64,000 nucleotides of DNA from Lytechinus variegatus (taxonomy: Eukaryota; Echinodermata; Echinoidea; Temnopleuroida; Toxopneustidae), in assembly GCF_018143015.1 (NCBI RefSeq), contig NC_054744.1, positions 62,001-126,000 of the forward strand. The letters run 5' to 3'. Under the pieces are notes generated by a model. The model made no database searches and was not told the origin of the DNA. It saw only the letters and a program-made list of their open reading frames with translations. Both the position numbers and the translations under genes were made by a program. How positions within the stretch are numbered: position 1 is the stretch's first letter; each line of letters begins with the position of its first letter. Below are positions 1 through 15,000 of the stretch, in pieces.

Positions 1-3000
1 CAATTTTGGCCGATTTTCCATGTCGCGGGTGGGGCGAGAGGGTCGAAAATTCAAACTCCCTGGATCTTCTTGATTCTCGCTATAATAATCGGTTAGGATG
101 CCAAAACATCCCAGGGAGCGAAGACGGCTGCTCTGGGGGGGTTTCGGGGGCAATTTTGAAAAAAAATTATTTTGCCCAATTTTGGCCGATTTTCCATGTC
201 GCGGGTGGGGCGAGAGGGTCGAAAATTCAAACTCCCTGGATCTTCTTGATTCTCGCTATAATAATCGGTTAGGATGCCAAAACATCCCAGGGAGCGAAGA
301 CGGCTGCTCTGGGGGGGTTTCGGGGGCAATTTTGAAAAAAAATTATTTTGCCCAATTTTGGCCGATTTTCCATGTCGCGGGTGGGGCGAGAGGGTCGAAA
401 ATTCAAACTCCCTGGATCTTCTTGATTCTCGCTATAATAATCGGTTAGGATGCCAAAACATCCCAGGGAGCGAAGACGGCTGCTCTGGGGGGGTTTCGGG
501 GGCAATTTTGAAAAAAAATTATTTTGCCCAATTTTGGCCGATTTTCCATGTCGCGGGTGGGGCGAGAGGGTCGAAAATTCAAACTCCCTGGATCTTCTTG
601 ATTCTCGCTATAATAATCGGTTAGGATGCCAAAACATCCCAGGGAGCGAAGACGGCTGCTCTGGGGGGGTTTCGGGGGCAATTTTGAAAAAAAATTATTT
701 TGCCCAATTTTGGCCGATTTTCCATGTCGCGGGTGGGGCGAGAGGGTCGAAAATTCAAACTCCCTGGATCTTCTTGATTCTCGCTATAATAATCGGTTAG
801 GATGCCAAAACATCCCAGGGAGCGAAGACGGCTGCTCTGGGGGGGTTTCGGGGGCAATTTTGAAAAAAAATTATTTTGCCCAATTTTGGCCGATTTTCCA
901 TGTCGCGGGTGGGGCGAGAGGGTCGAAAATTCAAACTCCCTGGATCTTCTTGATTCTCGCTATAATAATCGGTTAGGATGCCAAAACATCCCAGGGAGCG
1001 AAGACGGCTGCTCTGGGGGGGTTTCGGGGGCAATTTTGAAAAAAAATTATTTTGCCCAATTTTGGCCGATTTTCCATGTCGCGGGTGGGGCGAGAGGGTC
1101 GAAAATTCAAACTCCCTGGATCTTCTTGATTCTCGCTATAATAATCGGTTAGGATGCCAAAACATCCCAGGGAGCGAAGACGGCTGCTCTGGGGGGGTTT
1201 CGGGGGCAATTTTGAAAAAAAATTATTTTGCCCAATTTTGGCCGATTTTCCATGTCGCGGGTGGGGCGAGAGGGTCGAAAATTCAAACTCCCTGGATCTT
1301 CTTGATTCTCGCTATAATAATCGGTTAGGATGCCAAAACATCCCAGGGAGCGAAGACGGCTGCTCTGGGGGGGTTTCGGGGGCAATTTTGAAAAAAAATT
1401 ATTTTGCCCAATTTTGGCCGATTTTCCATGTCGCGGGTGGGGCGAGAGGGTCGAAAATTCAAACTCCCTGGATCTTCTTGATTCTCGCTATAATAATCGG
1501 TTAGGATGCCAAAACATCCCAGGGAGCGAAGACGGCTGCTCTGGGGGGGTTTCGGGGGCAATTTTGAAAAAAAATTATTTTGCCCAATTTTGGCCGATTT
1601 TCCATGTCGCGGGTGGGGCGAGAGGGTCGAAAATTCAAACTCCCTGGATCTTCTTGATTCTCGCTATAATAATCGGTTAGGATGCCAAAACATCCCAGGG
1701 AGCGAAGACGGCTGCTCTGGGGGGGTTTCGGGGGCAATTTTGAAAAAAAATTATTTTGCCCAATTTTGGCCGATTTTCCATGTCGCGGGTGGGGCGAGAG
1801 GGTCGAAAATTCAAACTCCCTGGATCTTCTTGATTCTCGCTATAATAATCGGTTAGGATGCCAAAACATCCCAGGGAGCGAAGACGGCTGCTCTGGGGGG
1901 GTTTCGGGGGCAATTTTGAAAAAAAATTATTTTGCCCAATTTTGGCCGATTTTCCATGTCGCGGGTGGGGCGAGAGGGTCGAAAATTCAAACTCCCTGGA
2001 TCTTCTTGATTCTCGCTATAATAATCGGTTAGGATGCCAAAACATCCCAGGGAGCGAAGACGGCTGCTCTGGGGGGGTTTCGGGGGCAATTTTGAAAAAA
2101 AATTATTTTGCCCAATTTTGGCCGATTTTCCATGTCGCGGGTGGGGCGAGAGGGTCGAAAATTCAAACTCCCTGGATCTTCTTGATTCTCGCTATAATAA
2201 TCGGTTAGGATGCCAAAACATCCCAGGGAGCGAAGACGGCTGCTCTGGGGGGGTTTCGGGGGCAATTTTGAAAAAAAATTATTTTGCCCAATTTTGGCCG
2301 ATTTTCCATGTCGCGGGTGGGGCGAGAGGGTCGAAAATTCAAACTCCCTGGATCTTCTTGATTCTCGCTATAATAATCGGTTAGGATGCCAAAACATCCC
2401 AGGGAGCGAAGACGGCTGCTCTGGGGGGGTTTCGGGGGCAATTTTGAAAAAAAATTATTTTGCCCAATTTTGGCCGATTTTCCATGTCGCGGGTGGGGCG
2501 AGAGGGTCGAAAATTCAAACTCCCTGGATCTTCTTGATTCTCGCTATAATAATCGGTTAGGATGCCAAAACATCCCAGGGAGCGAAGACGGCTGCTCTGG
2601 GGGGGTTTCGGGGGCAATTTTGAAAAAAAATTATTTTGCCCAATTTTGGCCGATTTTCCATGTCGCGGGTGGGGCGAGAGGGTCGAAAATTCAAACTCCC
2701 TGGATCTTCTTGATTCTCGCTATAATAATCGGTTAGGATGCCAAAACATCCCAGGGAGCGAAGACGGCTGCTCTGGGGGGGTTTCGGGGGCAATTTTGAA
2801 AAAAAATTATTTTGCCCAATTTTGGCCGATTTTCCATGTCGCGGGTGGGGCGAGAGGGTCGAAAATTCAAACTCCCTGGATCTTCTTGATTCTCGCTATA
2901 ATAATCGGTTAGGATGCCAAAACATCCCAGGGAGCGAAGACGGCTGCTCTGGGGGGGTTTCGGGGGCAATTTTGAAAAAAAATTATTTTGCCCAATTTTG

Positions 3001-6000
3001 GCCGATTTTCCATGTCGCGGGTGGGGCGAGAGGGTCGAAAATTCAAACTCCCTGGATCTTCTTGATTCTCGCTATAATAATCGGTTAGGATGCCAAAACA
3101 TCCCAGGGAGCGAAGACGGCTGCTCTGGGGGGGTTTCGGGGGCAATTTTGAAAAAAAATTATTTTGCCCAATTTTGGCCGATTTTCCATGTCGCGGGTGG
3201 GGCGAGAGGGTCGAAAATTCAAACTCCCTGGATCTTCTTGATTCTCGCTATAATAATCGGTTAGGATGCCAAAACATCCCAGGGAGCGAAGACGGCTGCT
3301 CTGGGGGGGTTTCGGGGGCAATTTTGAAAAAAAATTATTTTGCCCAATTTTGGCCGATTTTCCATGTCGCGGGTGGGGCGAGAGGGTCGAAAATTCAAAC
3401 TCCCTGGATCTTCTTGATTCTCGCTATAATAATCGGTTAGGATGCCAAAACATCCCAGGGAGCGAAGACGGCTGCTCTGGGGGGGTTTCGGGGGCAATTT
3501 TGAAAAAAAATTATTTTGCCCAATTTTGGCCGATTTTCCATGTCGCGGGTGGGGCGAGAGGGTCGAAAATTCAAACTCCCTGGATCTTCTTGATTCTCGC
3601 TATAATAATCGGTTAGGATGCCAAAACATCCCAGGGAGCGAAGACGGCTGCTCTGGGGGGGTTTCGGGGGCAATTTTGAAAAAAAATTATTTTGCCCAAT
3701 TTTGGCCGATTTTCCATGTCGCGGGTGGGGCGAGAGGGTCGAAAATTCAAACTCCCTGGATCTTCTTGATTCTCGCTATAATAATCGGTTAGGATGCCAA
3801 AACATCCCAGGGAGCGAAGACGGCTGCTCTGGGGGGGTTTCGGGGGCAATTTTGAAAAAAAATTATTTTGCCCAATTTTGGCCGATTTTCCATGTCGCGG
3901 GTGGGGCGAGAGGGTCGAAAATTCAAACTCCCTGGATCTTCTTGATTCTCGCTATAATAATCGGTTAGGATGCCAAAACATCCCAGGGAGCGAAGACGGC
4001 TGCTCTGGGGGGGTTTCGGGGGCAATTTTGAAAAAAAATTATTTTGCCCAATTTTGGCCGATTTTCCATGTCGCGGGTGGGGCGAGAGGGTCGAAAATTC
4101 AAACTCCCTGGATCTTCTTGATTCTCGCTATAATAATCGGTTAGGATGCCAAAACATCCCAGGGAGCGAAGACGGCTGCTCTGGGGGGGTTTCGGGGGCA
4201 ATTTTGAAAAAAAATTATTTTGCCCAATTTTGGCCGATTTTCCATGTCGCGGGTGGGGCGAGAGGGTCGAAAATTCAAACTCCCTGGATCTTCTTGATTC
4301 TCGCTATAATAATCGGTTAGGATGCCAAAACATCCCAGGGAGCGAAGACGGCTGCTCTGGGGGGGTTTCGGGGGCAATTTTGAAAAAAAATTATTTTGCC
4401 CAATTTTGGCCGATTTTCCATGTCGCGGGTGGGGCGAGAGGGTCGAAAATTCAAACTCCCTGGATCTTCTTGATTCTCGCTATAATAATCGGTTAGGATG
4501 CCAAAACATCCCAGGGAGCGAAGACGGCTGCTCTGGGGGGGTTTCGGGGGCAATTTTGAAAAAAAATTATTTTGCCCAATTTTGGCCGATTTTCCATGTC
4601 GCGGGTGGGGCGAGAGGGTCGAAAATTCAAACTCCCTGGATCTTCTTGATTCTCGCTATAATAATCGGTTAGGATGCCAAAACATCCCAGGGAGCGAAGA
4701 CGGCTGCTCTGGGGGGGTTTCGGGGGCAATTTTGAAAAAAAATTATTTTGCCCAATTTTGGCCGATTTTCCATGTCGCGGGTGGGGCGAGAGGGTCGAAA
4801 ATTCAAACTCCCTGGATCTTCTTGATTCTCGCTATAATAATCGGTTAGGATGCCAAAACATCCCAGGGAGCGAAGACGGCTGCTCTGGGGGGGTTTCGGG
4901 GGCAATTTTGAAAAAAAATTATTTTGCCCAATTTTGGCCGATTTTCCATGTCGCGGGTGGGGCGAGAGGGTCGAAAATTCAAACTCCCTGGATCTTCTTG
5001 ATTCTCGCTATAATAATCGGTTAGGATGCCAAAACATCCCAGGGAGCGAAGACGGCTGCTCTGGGGGGGTTTCGGGGGCAATTTTGAAAAAAAATTATTT
5101 TGCCCAATTTTGGCCGATTTTCCATGTCGCGGGTGGGGCGAGAGGGTCGAAAATTCAAACTCCCTGGATCTTCTTGATTCTCGCTATAATAATCGGTTAG
5201 GATGCCAAAACATCCCAGGGAGCGAAGACGGCTGCTCTGGGGGGGTTTCGGGGGCAATTTTGAAAAAAAATTATTTTGCCCAATTTTGGCCGATTTTCCA
5301 TGTCGCGGGTGGGGCGAGAGGGTCGAAAATTCAAACTCCCTGGATCTTCTTGATTCTCGCTATAATAATCGGTTAGGATGCCAAAACATCCCAGGGAGCG
5401 AAGACGGCTGCTCTGGGGGGGTTTCGGGGGCAATTTTGAAAAAAAATTATTTTGCCCAATTTTGGCCGATTTTCCATGTCGCGGGTGGGGCGAGAGGGTC
5501 GAAAATTCAAACTCCCTGGATCTTCTTGATTCTCGCTATAATAATCGGTTAGGATGCCAAAACATCCCAGGGAGCGAAGACGGCTGCTCTGGGGGGGTTT
5601 CGGGGGCAATTTTGAAAAAAAATTATTTTGCCCAATTTTGGCCGATTTTCCATGTCGCGGGTGGGGCGAGAGGGTCGAAAATTCAAACTCCCTGGATCTT
5701 CTTGATTCTCGCTATAATAATCGGTTAGGATGCCAAAACATCCCAGGGAGCGAAGACGGCTGCTCTGGGGGGGTTTCGGGGGCAATTTTGAAAAAAAATT
5801 ATTTTGCCCAATTTTGGCCGATTTTCCATGTCGCGGGTGGGGCGAGAGGGTCGAAAATTCAAACTCCCTGGATCTTCTTGATTCTCGCTATAATAATCGG
5901 TTAGGATGCCAAAACATCCCAGGGAGCGAAGACGGCTGCTCTGGGGGGGTTTCGGGGGCAATTTTGAAAAAAAATTATTTTGCCCAATTTTGGCCGATTT

Positions 6001-9000
6001 TCCATGTCGCGGGTGGGGCGAGAGGGTCGAAAATTCAAACTCCCTGGATCTTCTTGATTCTCGCTATAATAATCGGTTAGGATGCCAAAACATCCCAGGG
6101 AGCGAAGACGGCTGCTCTGGGGGGGTTTCGGGGGCAATTTTGAAAAAAAATTATTTTGCCCAATTTTGGCCGATTTTCCATGTCGCGGGTGGGGCGAGAG
6201 GGTCGAAAATTCAAACTCCCTGGATCTTCTTGATTCTCGCTATAATAATCGGTTAGGATGCCAAAACATCCCAGGGAGCGAAGACGGCTGCTCTGGGGGG
6301 GTTTCGGGGGCAATTTTGAAAAAAAATTATTTTGCCCAATTTTGGCCGATTTTCCATGTCGCGGGTGGGGCGAGAGGGTCGAAAATTCAAACTCCCTGGA
6401 TCTTCTTGATTCTCGCTATAATAATCGGTTAGGATGCCAAAACATCCCAGGGAGCGAAGACGGCTGCTCTGGGGGGGTTTCGGGGGCAATTTTGAAAAAA
6501 AATTATTTTGCCCAATTTTGGCCGATTTTCCATGTCGCGGGTGGGGCGAGAGGGTCGAAAATTCAAACTCCCTGGATCTTCTTGATTCTCGCTATAATAA
6601 TCGGTTAGGATGCCAAAACATCCCAGGGAGCGAAGACGGCTGCTCTGGGGGGGTTTCGGGGGCAATTTTGAAAAAAAATTATTTTGCCCAATTTTGGCCG
6701 ATTTTCCATGTCGCGGGTGGGGCGAGAGGGTCGAAAATTCAAACTCCCTGGATCTTCTTGATTCTCGCTATAATAATCGGTTAGGATGCCAAAACATCCC
6801 AGGGAGCGAAGACGGCTGCTCTGGGGGGGTTTCGGGGGCAATTTTGAAAAAAAATTATTTTGCCCAATTTTGGCCGATTTTCCATGTCGCGGGTGGGGCG
6901 AGAGGGTCGAAAATTCAAACTCCCTGGATCTTCTTGATTCTCGCTATAATAATCGGTTAGGATGCCAAAACATCCCAGGGAGCGAAGACGGCTGCTCTGG
7001 GGGGGTTTCGGGGGCAATTTTGAAAAAAAATTATTTTGCCCAATTTTGGCCGATTTTCCATGTCGCGGGTGGGGCGAGAGGGTCGAAAATTCAAACTCCC
7101 TGGATCTTCTTGATTCTCGCTATAATAATCGGTTAGGATGCCAAAACATCCCAGGGAGCGAAGACGGCTGCTCTGGGGGGGTTTCGGGGGCAATTTTGAA
7201 AAAAAATTATTTTGCCCAATTTTGGCCGATTTTCCATGTCGCGGGTGGGGCGAGAGGGTCGAAAATTCAAACTCCCTGGATCTTCTTGATTCTCGCTATA
7301 ATAATCGGTTAGGATGCCAAAACATCCCAGGGAGCGAAGACGGCTGCTCTGGGGGGGTTTCGGGGGCAATTTTGAAAAAAAATTATTTTGCCCAATTTTG
7401 GCCGATTTTCCATGTCGCGGGTGGGGCGAGAGGGTCGAAAATTCAAACTCCCTGGATCTTCTTGATTCTCGCTATAATAATCGGTTAGGATGCCAAAACA
7501 TCCCAGGGAGCGAAGACGGCTGCTCTGGGGGGGTTTCGGGGGCAATTTTGAAAAAAAATTATTTTGCCCAATTTTGGCCGATTTTCCATGTCGCGGGTGG
7601 GGCGAGAGGGTCGAAAATTCAAACTCCCTGGATCTTCTTGATTCTCGCTATAATAATCGGTTAGGATGCCAAAACATCCCAGGGAGCGAAGACGGCTGCT
7701 CTGGGGGGGTTTCGGGGGCAATTTTGAAAAAAAATTATTTTGCCCAATTTTGGCCGATTTTCCATGTCGCGGGTGGGGCGAGAGGGTCGAAAATTCAAAC
7801 TCCCTGGATCTTCTTGATTCTCGCTATAATAATCGGTTAGGATGCCAAAACATCCCAGGGAGCGAAGACGGCTGCTCTGGGGGGGTTTCGGGGGCAATTT
7901 TGAAAAAAAATTATTTTGCCCAATTTTGGCCGATTTTCCATGTCGCGGGTGGGGCGAGAGGGTCGAAAATTCAAACTCCCTGGATCTTCTTGATTCTCGC
8001 TATAATAATCGGTTAGGATGCCAAAACATCCCAGGGAGCGAAGACGGCTGCTCTGGGGGGGTTTCGGGGGCAATTTTGAAAAAAAATTATTTTGCCCAAT
8101 TTTGGCCGATTTTCCATGTCGCGGGTGGGGCGAGAGGGTCGAAAATTCAAACTCCCTGGATCTTCTTGATTCTCGCTATAATAATCGGTTAGGATGCCAA
8201 AACATCCCAGGGAGCGAAGACGGCTGCTCTGGGGGGGTTTCGGGGGCAATTTTGAAAAAAAATTATTTTGCCCAATTTTGGCCGATTTTCCATGTCGCGG
8301 GTGGGGCGAGAGGGTCGAAAATTCAAACTCCCTGGATCTTCTTGATTCTCGCTATAATAATCGGTTAGGATGCCAAAACATCCCAGGGAGCGAAGACGGC
8401 TGCTCTGGGGGGGTTTCGGGGGCAATTTTGAAAAAAAATTATTTTGCCCAATTTTGGCCGATTTTCCATGTCGCGGGTGGGGCGAGAGGGTCGAAAATTC
8501 AAACTCCCTGGATCTTCTTGATTCTCGCTATAATAATCGGTTAGGATGCCAAAACATCCCAGGGAGCGAAGACGGCTGCTCTGGGGGGGTTTCGGGGGCA
8601 ATTTTGAAAAAAAATTATTTTGCCCAATTTTGGCCGATTTTCCATGTCGCGGGTGGGGCGAGAGGGTCGAAAATTCAAACTCCCTGGATCTTCTTGATTC
8701 TCGCTATAATAATCGGTTAGGATGCCAAAACATCCCAGGGAGCGAAGACGGCTGCTCTGGGGGGGTTTCGGGGGCAATTTTGAAAAAAAATTATTTTGCC
8801 CAATTTTGGCCGATTTTCCATGTCGCGGGTGGGGCGAGAGGGTCGAAAATTCAAACTCCCTGGATCTTCTTGATTCTCGCTATAATAATCGGTTAGGATG
8901 CCAAAACATCCCAGGGAGCGAAGACGGCTGCTCTGGGGGGGTTTCGGGGGCAATTTTGAAAAAAAATTATTTTGCCCAATTTTGGCCGATTTTCCATGTC

Positions 9001-12000
9001 GCGGGTGGGGCGAGAGGGTCGAAAATTCAAACTCCCTGGATCTTCTTGATTCTCGCTATAATAATCGGTTAGGATGCCAAAACATCCCAGGGAGCGAAGA
9101 CGGCTGCTCTGGGGGGGTTTCGGGGGCAATTTTGAAAAAAAATTATTTTGCCCAATTTTGGCCGATTTTCCATGTCGCGGGTGGGGCGAGAGGGTCGAAA
9201 ATTCAAACTCCCTGGATCTTCTTGATTCTCGCTATAATAATCGGTTAGGATGCCAAAACATCCCAGGGAGCGAAGACGGCTGCTCTGGGGGGGTTTCGGG
9301 GGCAATTTTGAAAAAAAATTATTTTGCCCAATTTTGGCCGATTTTCCATGTCGCGGGTGGGGCGAGAGGGTCGAAAATTCAAACTCCCTGGATCTTCTTG
9401 ATTCTCGCTATAATAATCGGTTAGGATGCCAAAACATCCCAGGGAGCGAAGACGGCTGCTCTGGGGGGGTTTCGGGGGCAATTTTGAAAAAAAATTATTT
9501 TGCCCAATTTTGGCCGATTTTCCATGTCGCGGGTGGGGCGAGAGGGTCGAAAATTCAAACTCCCTGGATCTTCTTGATTCTCGCTATAATAATCGGTTAG
9601 GATGCCAAAACATCCCAGGGAGCGAAGACGGCTGCTCTGGGGGGGTTTCGGGGGCAATTTTGAAAAAAAATTATTTTGCCCAATTTTGGCCGATTTTCCA
9701 TGTCGCGGGTGGGGCGAGAGGGTCGAAAATTCAAACTCCCTGGATCTTCTTGATTCTCGCTATAATAATCGGTTAGGATGCCAAAACATCCCAGGGAGCG
9801 AAGACGGCTGCTCTGGGGGGGTTTCGGGGGCAATTTTGAAAAAAAATTATTTTGCCCAATTTTGGCCGATTTTCCATGTCGCGGGTGGGGCGAGAGGGTC
9901 GAAAATTCAAACTCCCTGGATCTTCTTGATTCTCGCTATAATAATCGGTTAGGATGCCAAAACATCCCAGGGAGCGAAGACGGCTGCTCTGGGGGGGTTT
10001 CGGGGGCAATTTTGAAAAAAAATTATTTTGCCCAATTTTGGCCGATTTTCCATGTCGCGGGTGGGGCGAGAGGGTCGAAAATTCAAACTCCCTGGATCTT
10101 CTTGATTCTCGCTATAATAATCGGTTAGGATGCCAAAACATCCCAGGGAGCGAAGACGGCTGCTCTGGGGGGGTTTCGGGGGCAATTTTGAAAAAAAATT
10201 ATTTTGCCCAATTTTGGCCGATTTTCCATGTCGCGGGTGGGGCGAGAGGGTCGAAAATTCAAACTCCCTGGATCTTCTTGATTCTCGCTATAATAATCGG
10301 TTAGGATGCCAAAACATCCCAGGGAGCGAAGACGGCTGCTCTGGGGGGGTTTCGGGGGCAATTTTGAAAAAAAATTATTTTGCCCAATTTTGGCCGATTT
10401 TCCATGTCGCGGGTGGGGCGAGAGGGTCGAAAATTCAAACTCCCTGGATCTTCTTGATTCTCGCTATAATAATCGGTTAGGATGCCAAAACATCCCAGGG
10501 AGCGAAGACGGCTGCTCTGGGGGGGTTTCGGGGGCAATTTTGAAAAAAAATTATTTTGCCCAATTTTGGCCGATTTTCCATGTCGCGGGTGGGGCGAGAG
10601 GGTCGAAAATTCAAACTCCCTGGATCTTCTTGATTCTCGCTATAATAATCGGTTAGGATGCCAAAACATCCCAGGGAGCGAAGACGGCTGCTCTGGGGGG
10701 GTTTCGGGGGCAATTTTGAAAAAAAATTATTTTGCCCAATTTTGGCCGATTTTCCATGTCGCGGGTGGGGCGAGAGGGTCGAAAATTCAAACTCCCTGGA
10801 TCTTCTTGATTCTCGCTATAATAATCGGTTAGGATGCCAAAACATCCCAGGGAGCGAAGACGGCTGCTCTGGGGGGGTTTCGGGGGCAATTTTGAAAAAA
10901 AATTATTTTGCCCAATTTTGGCCGATTTTCCATGTCGCGGGTGGGGCGAGAGGGTCGAAAATTCAAACTCCCTGGATCTTCTTGATTCTCGCTATAATAA
11001 TCGGTTAGGATGCCAAAACATCCCAGGGAGCGAAGACGGCTGCTCTGGGGGGGTTTCGGGGGCAATTTTGAAAAAAAATTATTTTGCCCAATTTTGGCCG
11101 ATTTTCCATGTCGCGGGTGGGGCGAGAGGGTCGAAAATTCAAACTCCCTGGATCTTCTTGATTCTCGCTATAATAATCGGTTAGGATGCCAAAACATCCC
11201 AGGGAGCGAAGACGGCTGCTCTGGGGGGGTTTCGGGGGCAATTTTGAAAAAAAATTATTTTGCCCAATTTTGGCCGATTTTCCATGTCGCGGGTGGGGCG
11301 AGAGGGTCGAAAATTCAAACTCCCTGGATCTTCTTGATTCTCGCTATAATAATCGGTTAGGATGCCAAAACATCCCAGGGAGCGAAGACGGCTGCTCTGG
11401 GGGGGTTTCGGGGGCAATTTTGAAAAAAAATTATTTTGCCCAATTTTGGCCGATTTTCCATGTCGCGGGTGGGGCGAGAGGGTCGAAAATTCAAACTCCC
11501 TGGATCTTCTTGATTCTCGCTATAATAATCGGTTAGGATGCCAAAACATCCCAGGGAGCGAAGACGGCTGCTCTGGGGGGGTTTCGGGGGCAATTTTGAA
11601 AAAAAATTATTTTGCCCAATTTTGGCCGATTTTCCATGTCGCGGGTGGGGCGAGAGGGTCGAAAATTCAAACTCCCTGGATCTTCTTGATTCTCGCTATA
11701 ATAATCGGTTAGGATGCCAAAACATCCCAGGGAGCGAAGACGGCTGCTCTGGGGGGGTTTCGGGGGCAATTTTGAAAAAAAATTATTTTGCCCAATTTTG
11801 GCCGATTTTCCATGTCGCGGGTGGGGCGAGAGGGTCGAAAATTCAAACTCCCTGGATCTTCTTGATTCTCGCTATAATAATCGGTTAGGATGCCAAAACA
11901 TCCCAGGGAGCGAAGACGGCTGCTCTGGGGGGGTTTCGGGGGCAATTTTGAAAAAAAATTATTTTGCCCAATTTTGGCCGATTTTCCATGTCGCGGGTGG

Positions 12001-15000
12001 GGCGAGAGGGTCGAAAATTCAAACTCCCTGGATCTTCTTGATTCTCGCTATAATAATCGGTTAGGATGCCAAAACATCCCAGGGAGCGAAGACGGCTGCT
12101 CTGGGGGGGTTTCGGGGGCAATTTTGAAAAAAAATTATTTTGCCCAATTTTGGCCGATTTTCCATGTCGCGGGTGGGGCGAGAGGGTCGAAAATTCAAAC
12201 TCCCTGGATCTTCTTGATTCTCGCTATAATAATCGGTTAGGATGCCAAAACATCCCAGGGAGCGAAGACGGCTGCTCTGGGGGGGTTTCGGGGGCAATTT
12301 TGAAAAAAAATTATTTTGCCCAATTTTGGCCGATTTTCCATGTCGCGGGTGGGGCGAGAGGGTCGAAAATTCAAACTCCCTGGATCTTCTTGATTCTCGC
12401 TATAATAATCGGTTAGGATGCCAAAACATCCCAGGGAGCGAAGACGGCTGCTCTGGGGGGGTTTCGGGGGCAATTTTGAAAAAAAATTATTTTGCCCAAT
12501 TTTGGCCGATTTTCCATGTCGCGGGTGGGGCGAGAGGGTCGAAAATTCAAACTCCCTGGATCTTCTTGATTCTCGCTATAATAATCGGTTAGGATGCCAA
12601 AACATCCCAGGGAGCGAAGACGGCTGCTCTGGGGGGGTTTCGGGGGCAATTTTGAAAAAAAATTATTTTGCCCAATTTTGGCCGATTTTCCATGTCGCGG
12701 GTGGGGCGAGAGGGTCGAAAATTCAAACTCCCTGGATCTTCTTGATTCTCGCTATAATAATCGGTTAGGATGCCAAAACATCCCAGGGAGCGAAGACGGC
12801 TGCTCTGGGGGGGTTTCGGGGGCAATTTTGAAAAAAAATTATTTTGCCCAATTTTGGCCGATTTTCCATGTCGCGGGTGGGGCGAGAGGGTCGAAAATTC
12901 AAACTCCCTGGATCTTCTTGATTCTCGCTATAATAATCGGTTAGGATGCCAAAACATCCCAGGGAGCGAAGACGGCTGCTCTGGGGGGGTTTCGGGGGCA
13001 ATTTTGAAAAAAAATTATTTTGCCCAATTTTGGCCGATTTTCCATGTCGCGGGTGGGGCGAGAGGGTCGAAAATTCAAACTCCCTGGATCTTCTTGATTC
13101 TCGCTATAATAATCGGTTAGGATGCCAAAACATCCCAGGGAGCGAAGACGGCTGCTCTGGGGGGGTTTCGGGGGCAATTTTGAAAAAAAATTATTTTGCC
13201 CAATTTTGGCCGATTTTCCATGTCGCGGGTGGGGCGAGAGGGTCGAAAATTCAAACTCCCTGGATCTTCTTGATTCTCGCTATAATAATCGGTTAGGATG
13301 CCAAAACATCCCAGGGAGCGAAGACGGCTGCTCTGGGGGGGTTTCGGGGGCAATTTTGAAAAAAAATTATTTTGCCCAATTTTGGCCGATTTTCCATGTC
13401 GCGGGTGGGGCGAGAGGGTCGAAAATTCAAACTCCCTGGATCTTCTTGATTCTCGCTATAATAATCGGTTAGGATGCCAAAACATCCCAGGGAGCGAAGA
13501 CGGCTGCTCTGGGGGGGTTTCGGGGGCAATTTTGAAAAAAAATTATTTTGCCCAATTTTGGCCGATTTTCCATGTCGCGGGTGGGGCGAGAGGGTCGAAA
13601 ATTCAAACTCCCTGGATCTTCTTGATTCTCGCTATAATAATCGGTTAGGATGCCAAAACATCCCAGGGAGCGAAGACGGCTGCTCTGGGGGGGTTTCGGG
13701 GGCAATTTTGAAAAAAAATTATTTTGCCCAATTTTGGCCGATTTTCCATGTCGCGGGTGGGGCGAGAGGGTCGAAAATTCAAACTCCCTGGATCTTCTTG
13801 ATTCTCGCTATAATAATCGGTTAGGATGCCAAAACATCCCAGGGAGCGAAGACGGCTGCTCTGGGGGGGTTTCGGGGGCAATTTTGAAAAAAAATTATTT
13901 TGCCCAATTTTGGCCGATTTTCCATGTCGCGGGTGGGGCGAGAGGGTCGAAAATTCAAACTCCCTGGATCTTCTTGATTCTCGCTATAATAATCGGTTAG
14001 GATGCCAAAACATCCCAGGGAGCGAAGACGGCTGCTCTGGGGGGGTTTCGGGGGCAATTTTGAAAAAAAATTATTTTGCCCAATTTTGGCCGATTTTCCA
14101 TGTCGCGGGTGGGGCGAGAGGGTCGAAAATTCAAACTCCCTGGATCTTCTTGATTCTCGCTATAATAATCGGTTAGGATGCCAAAACATCCCAGGGAGCG
14201 AAGACGGCTGCTCTGGGGGGGTTTCGGGGGCAATTTTGAAAAAAAATTATTTTGCCCAATTTTGGCCGATTTTCCATGTCGCGGGTGGGGCGAGAGGGTC
14301 GAAAATTCAAACTCCCTGGATCTTCTTGATTCTCGCTATAATAATCGGTTAGGATGCCAAAACATCCCAGGGAGCGAAGACGGCTGCTCTGGGGGGGTTT
14401 CGGGGGCAATTTTGAAAAAAAATTATTTTGCCCAATTTTGGCCGATTTTCCATGTCGCGGGTGGGGCGAGAGGGTCGAAAATTCAAACTCCCTGGATCTT
14501 CTTGATTCTCGCTATAATAATCGGTTAGGATGCCAAAACATCCCAGGGAGCGAAGACGGCTGCTCTGGGGGGGTTTCGGGGGCAATTTTGAAAAAAAATT
14601 ATTTTGCCCAATTTTGGCCGATTTTCCATGTCGCGGGTGGGGCGAGAGGGTCGAAAATTCAAACTCCCTGGATCTTCTTGATTCTCGCTATAATAATCGG
14701 TTAGGATGCCAAAACATCCCAGGGAGCGAAGACGGCTGCTCTGGGGGGGTTTCGGGGGCAATTTTGAAAAAAAATTATTTTGCCCAATTTTGGCCGATTT
14801 TCCATGTCGCGGGTGGGGCGAGAGGGTCGAAAATTCAAACTCCCTGGATCTTCTTGATTCTCGCTATAATAATCGGTTAGGATGCCAAAACATCCCAGGG
14901 AGCGAAGACGGCTGCTCTGGGGGGGTTTCGGGGGCAATTTTGAAAAAAAATTATTTTGCCCAATTTTGGCCGATTTTCCATGTCGCGGGTGGGGCGAGAG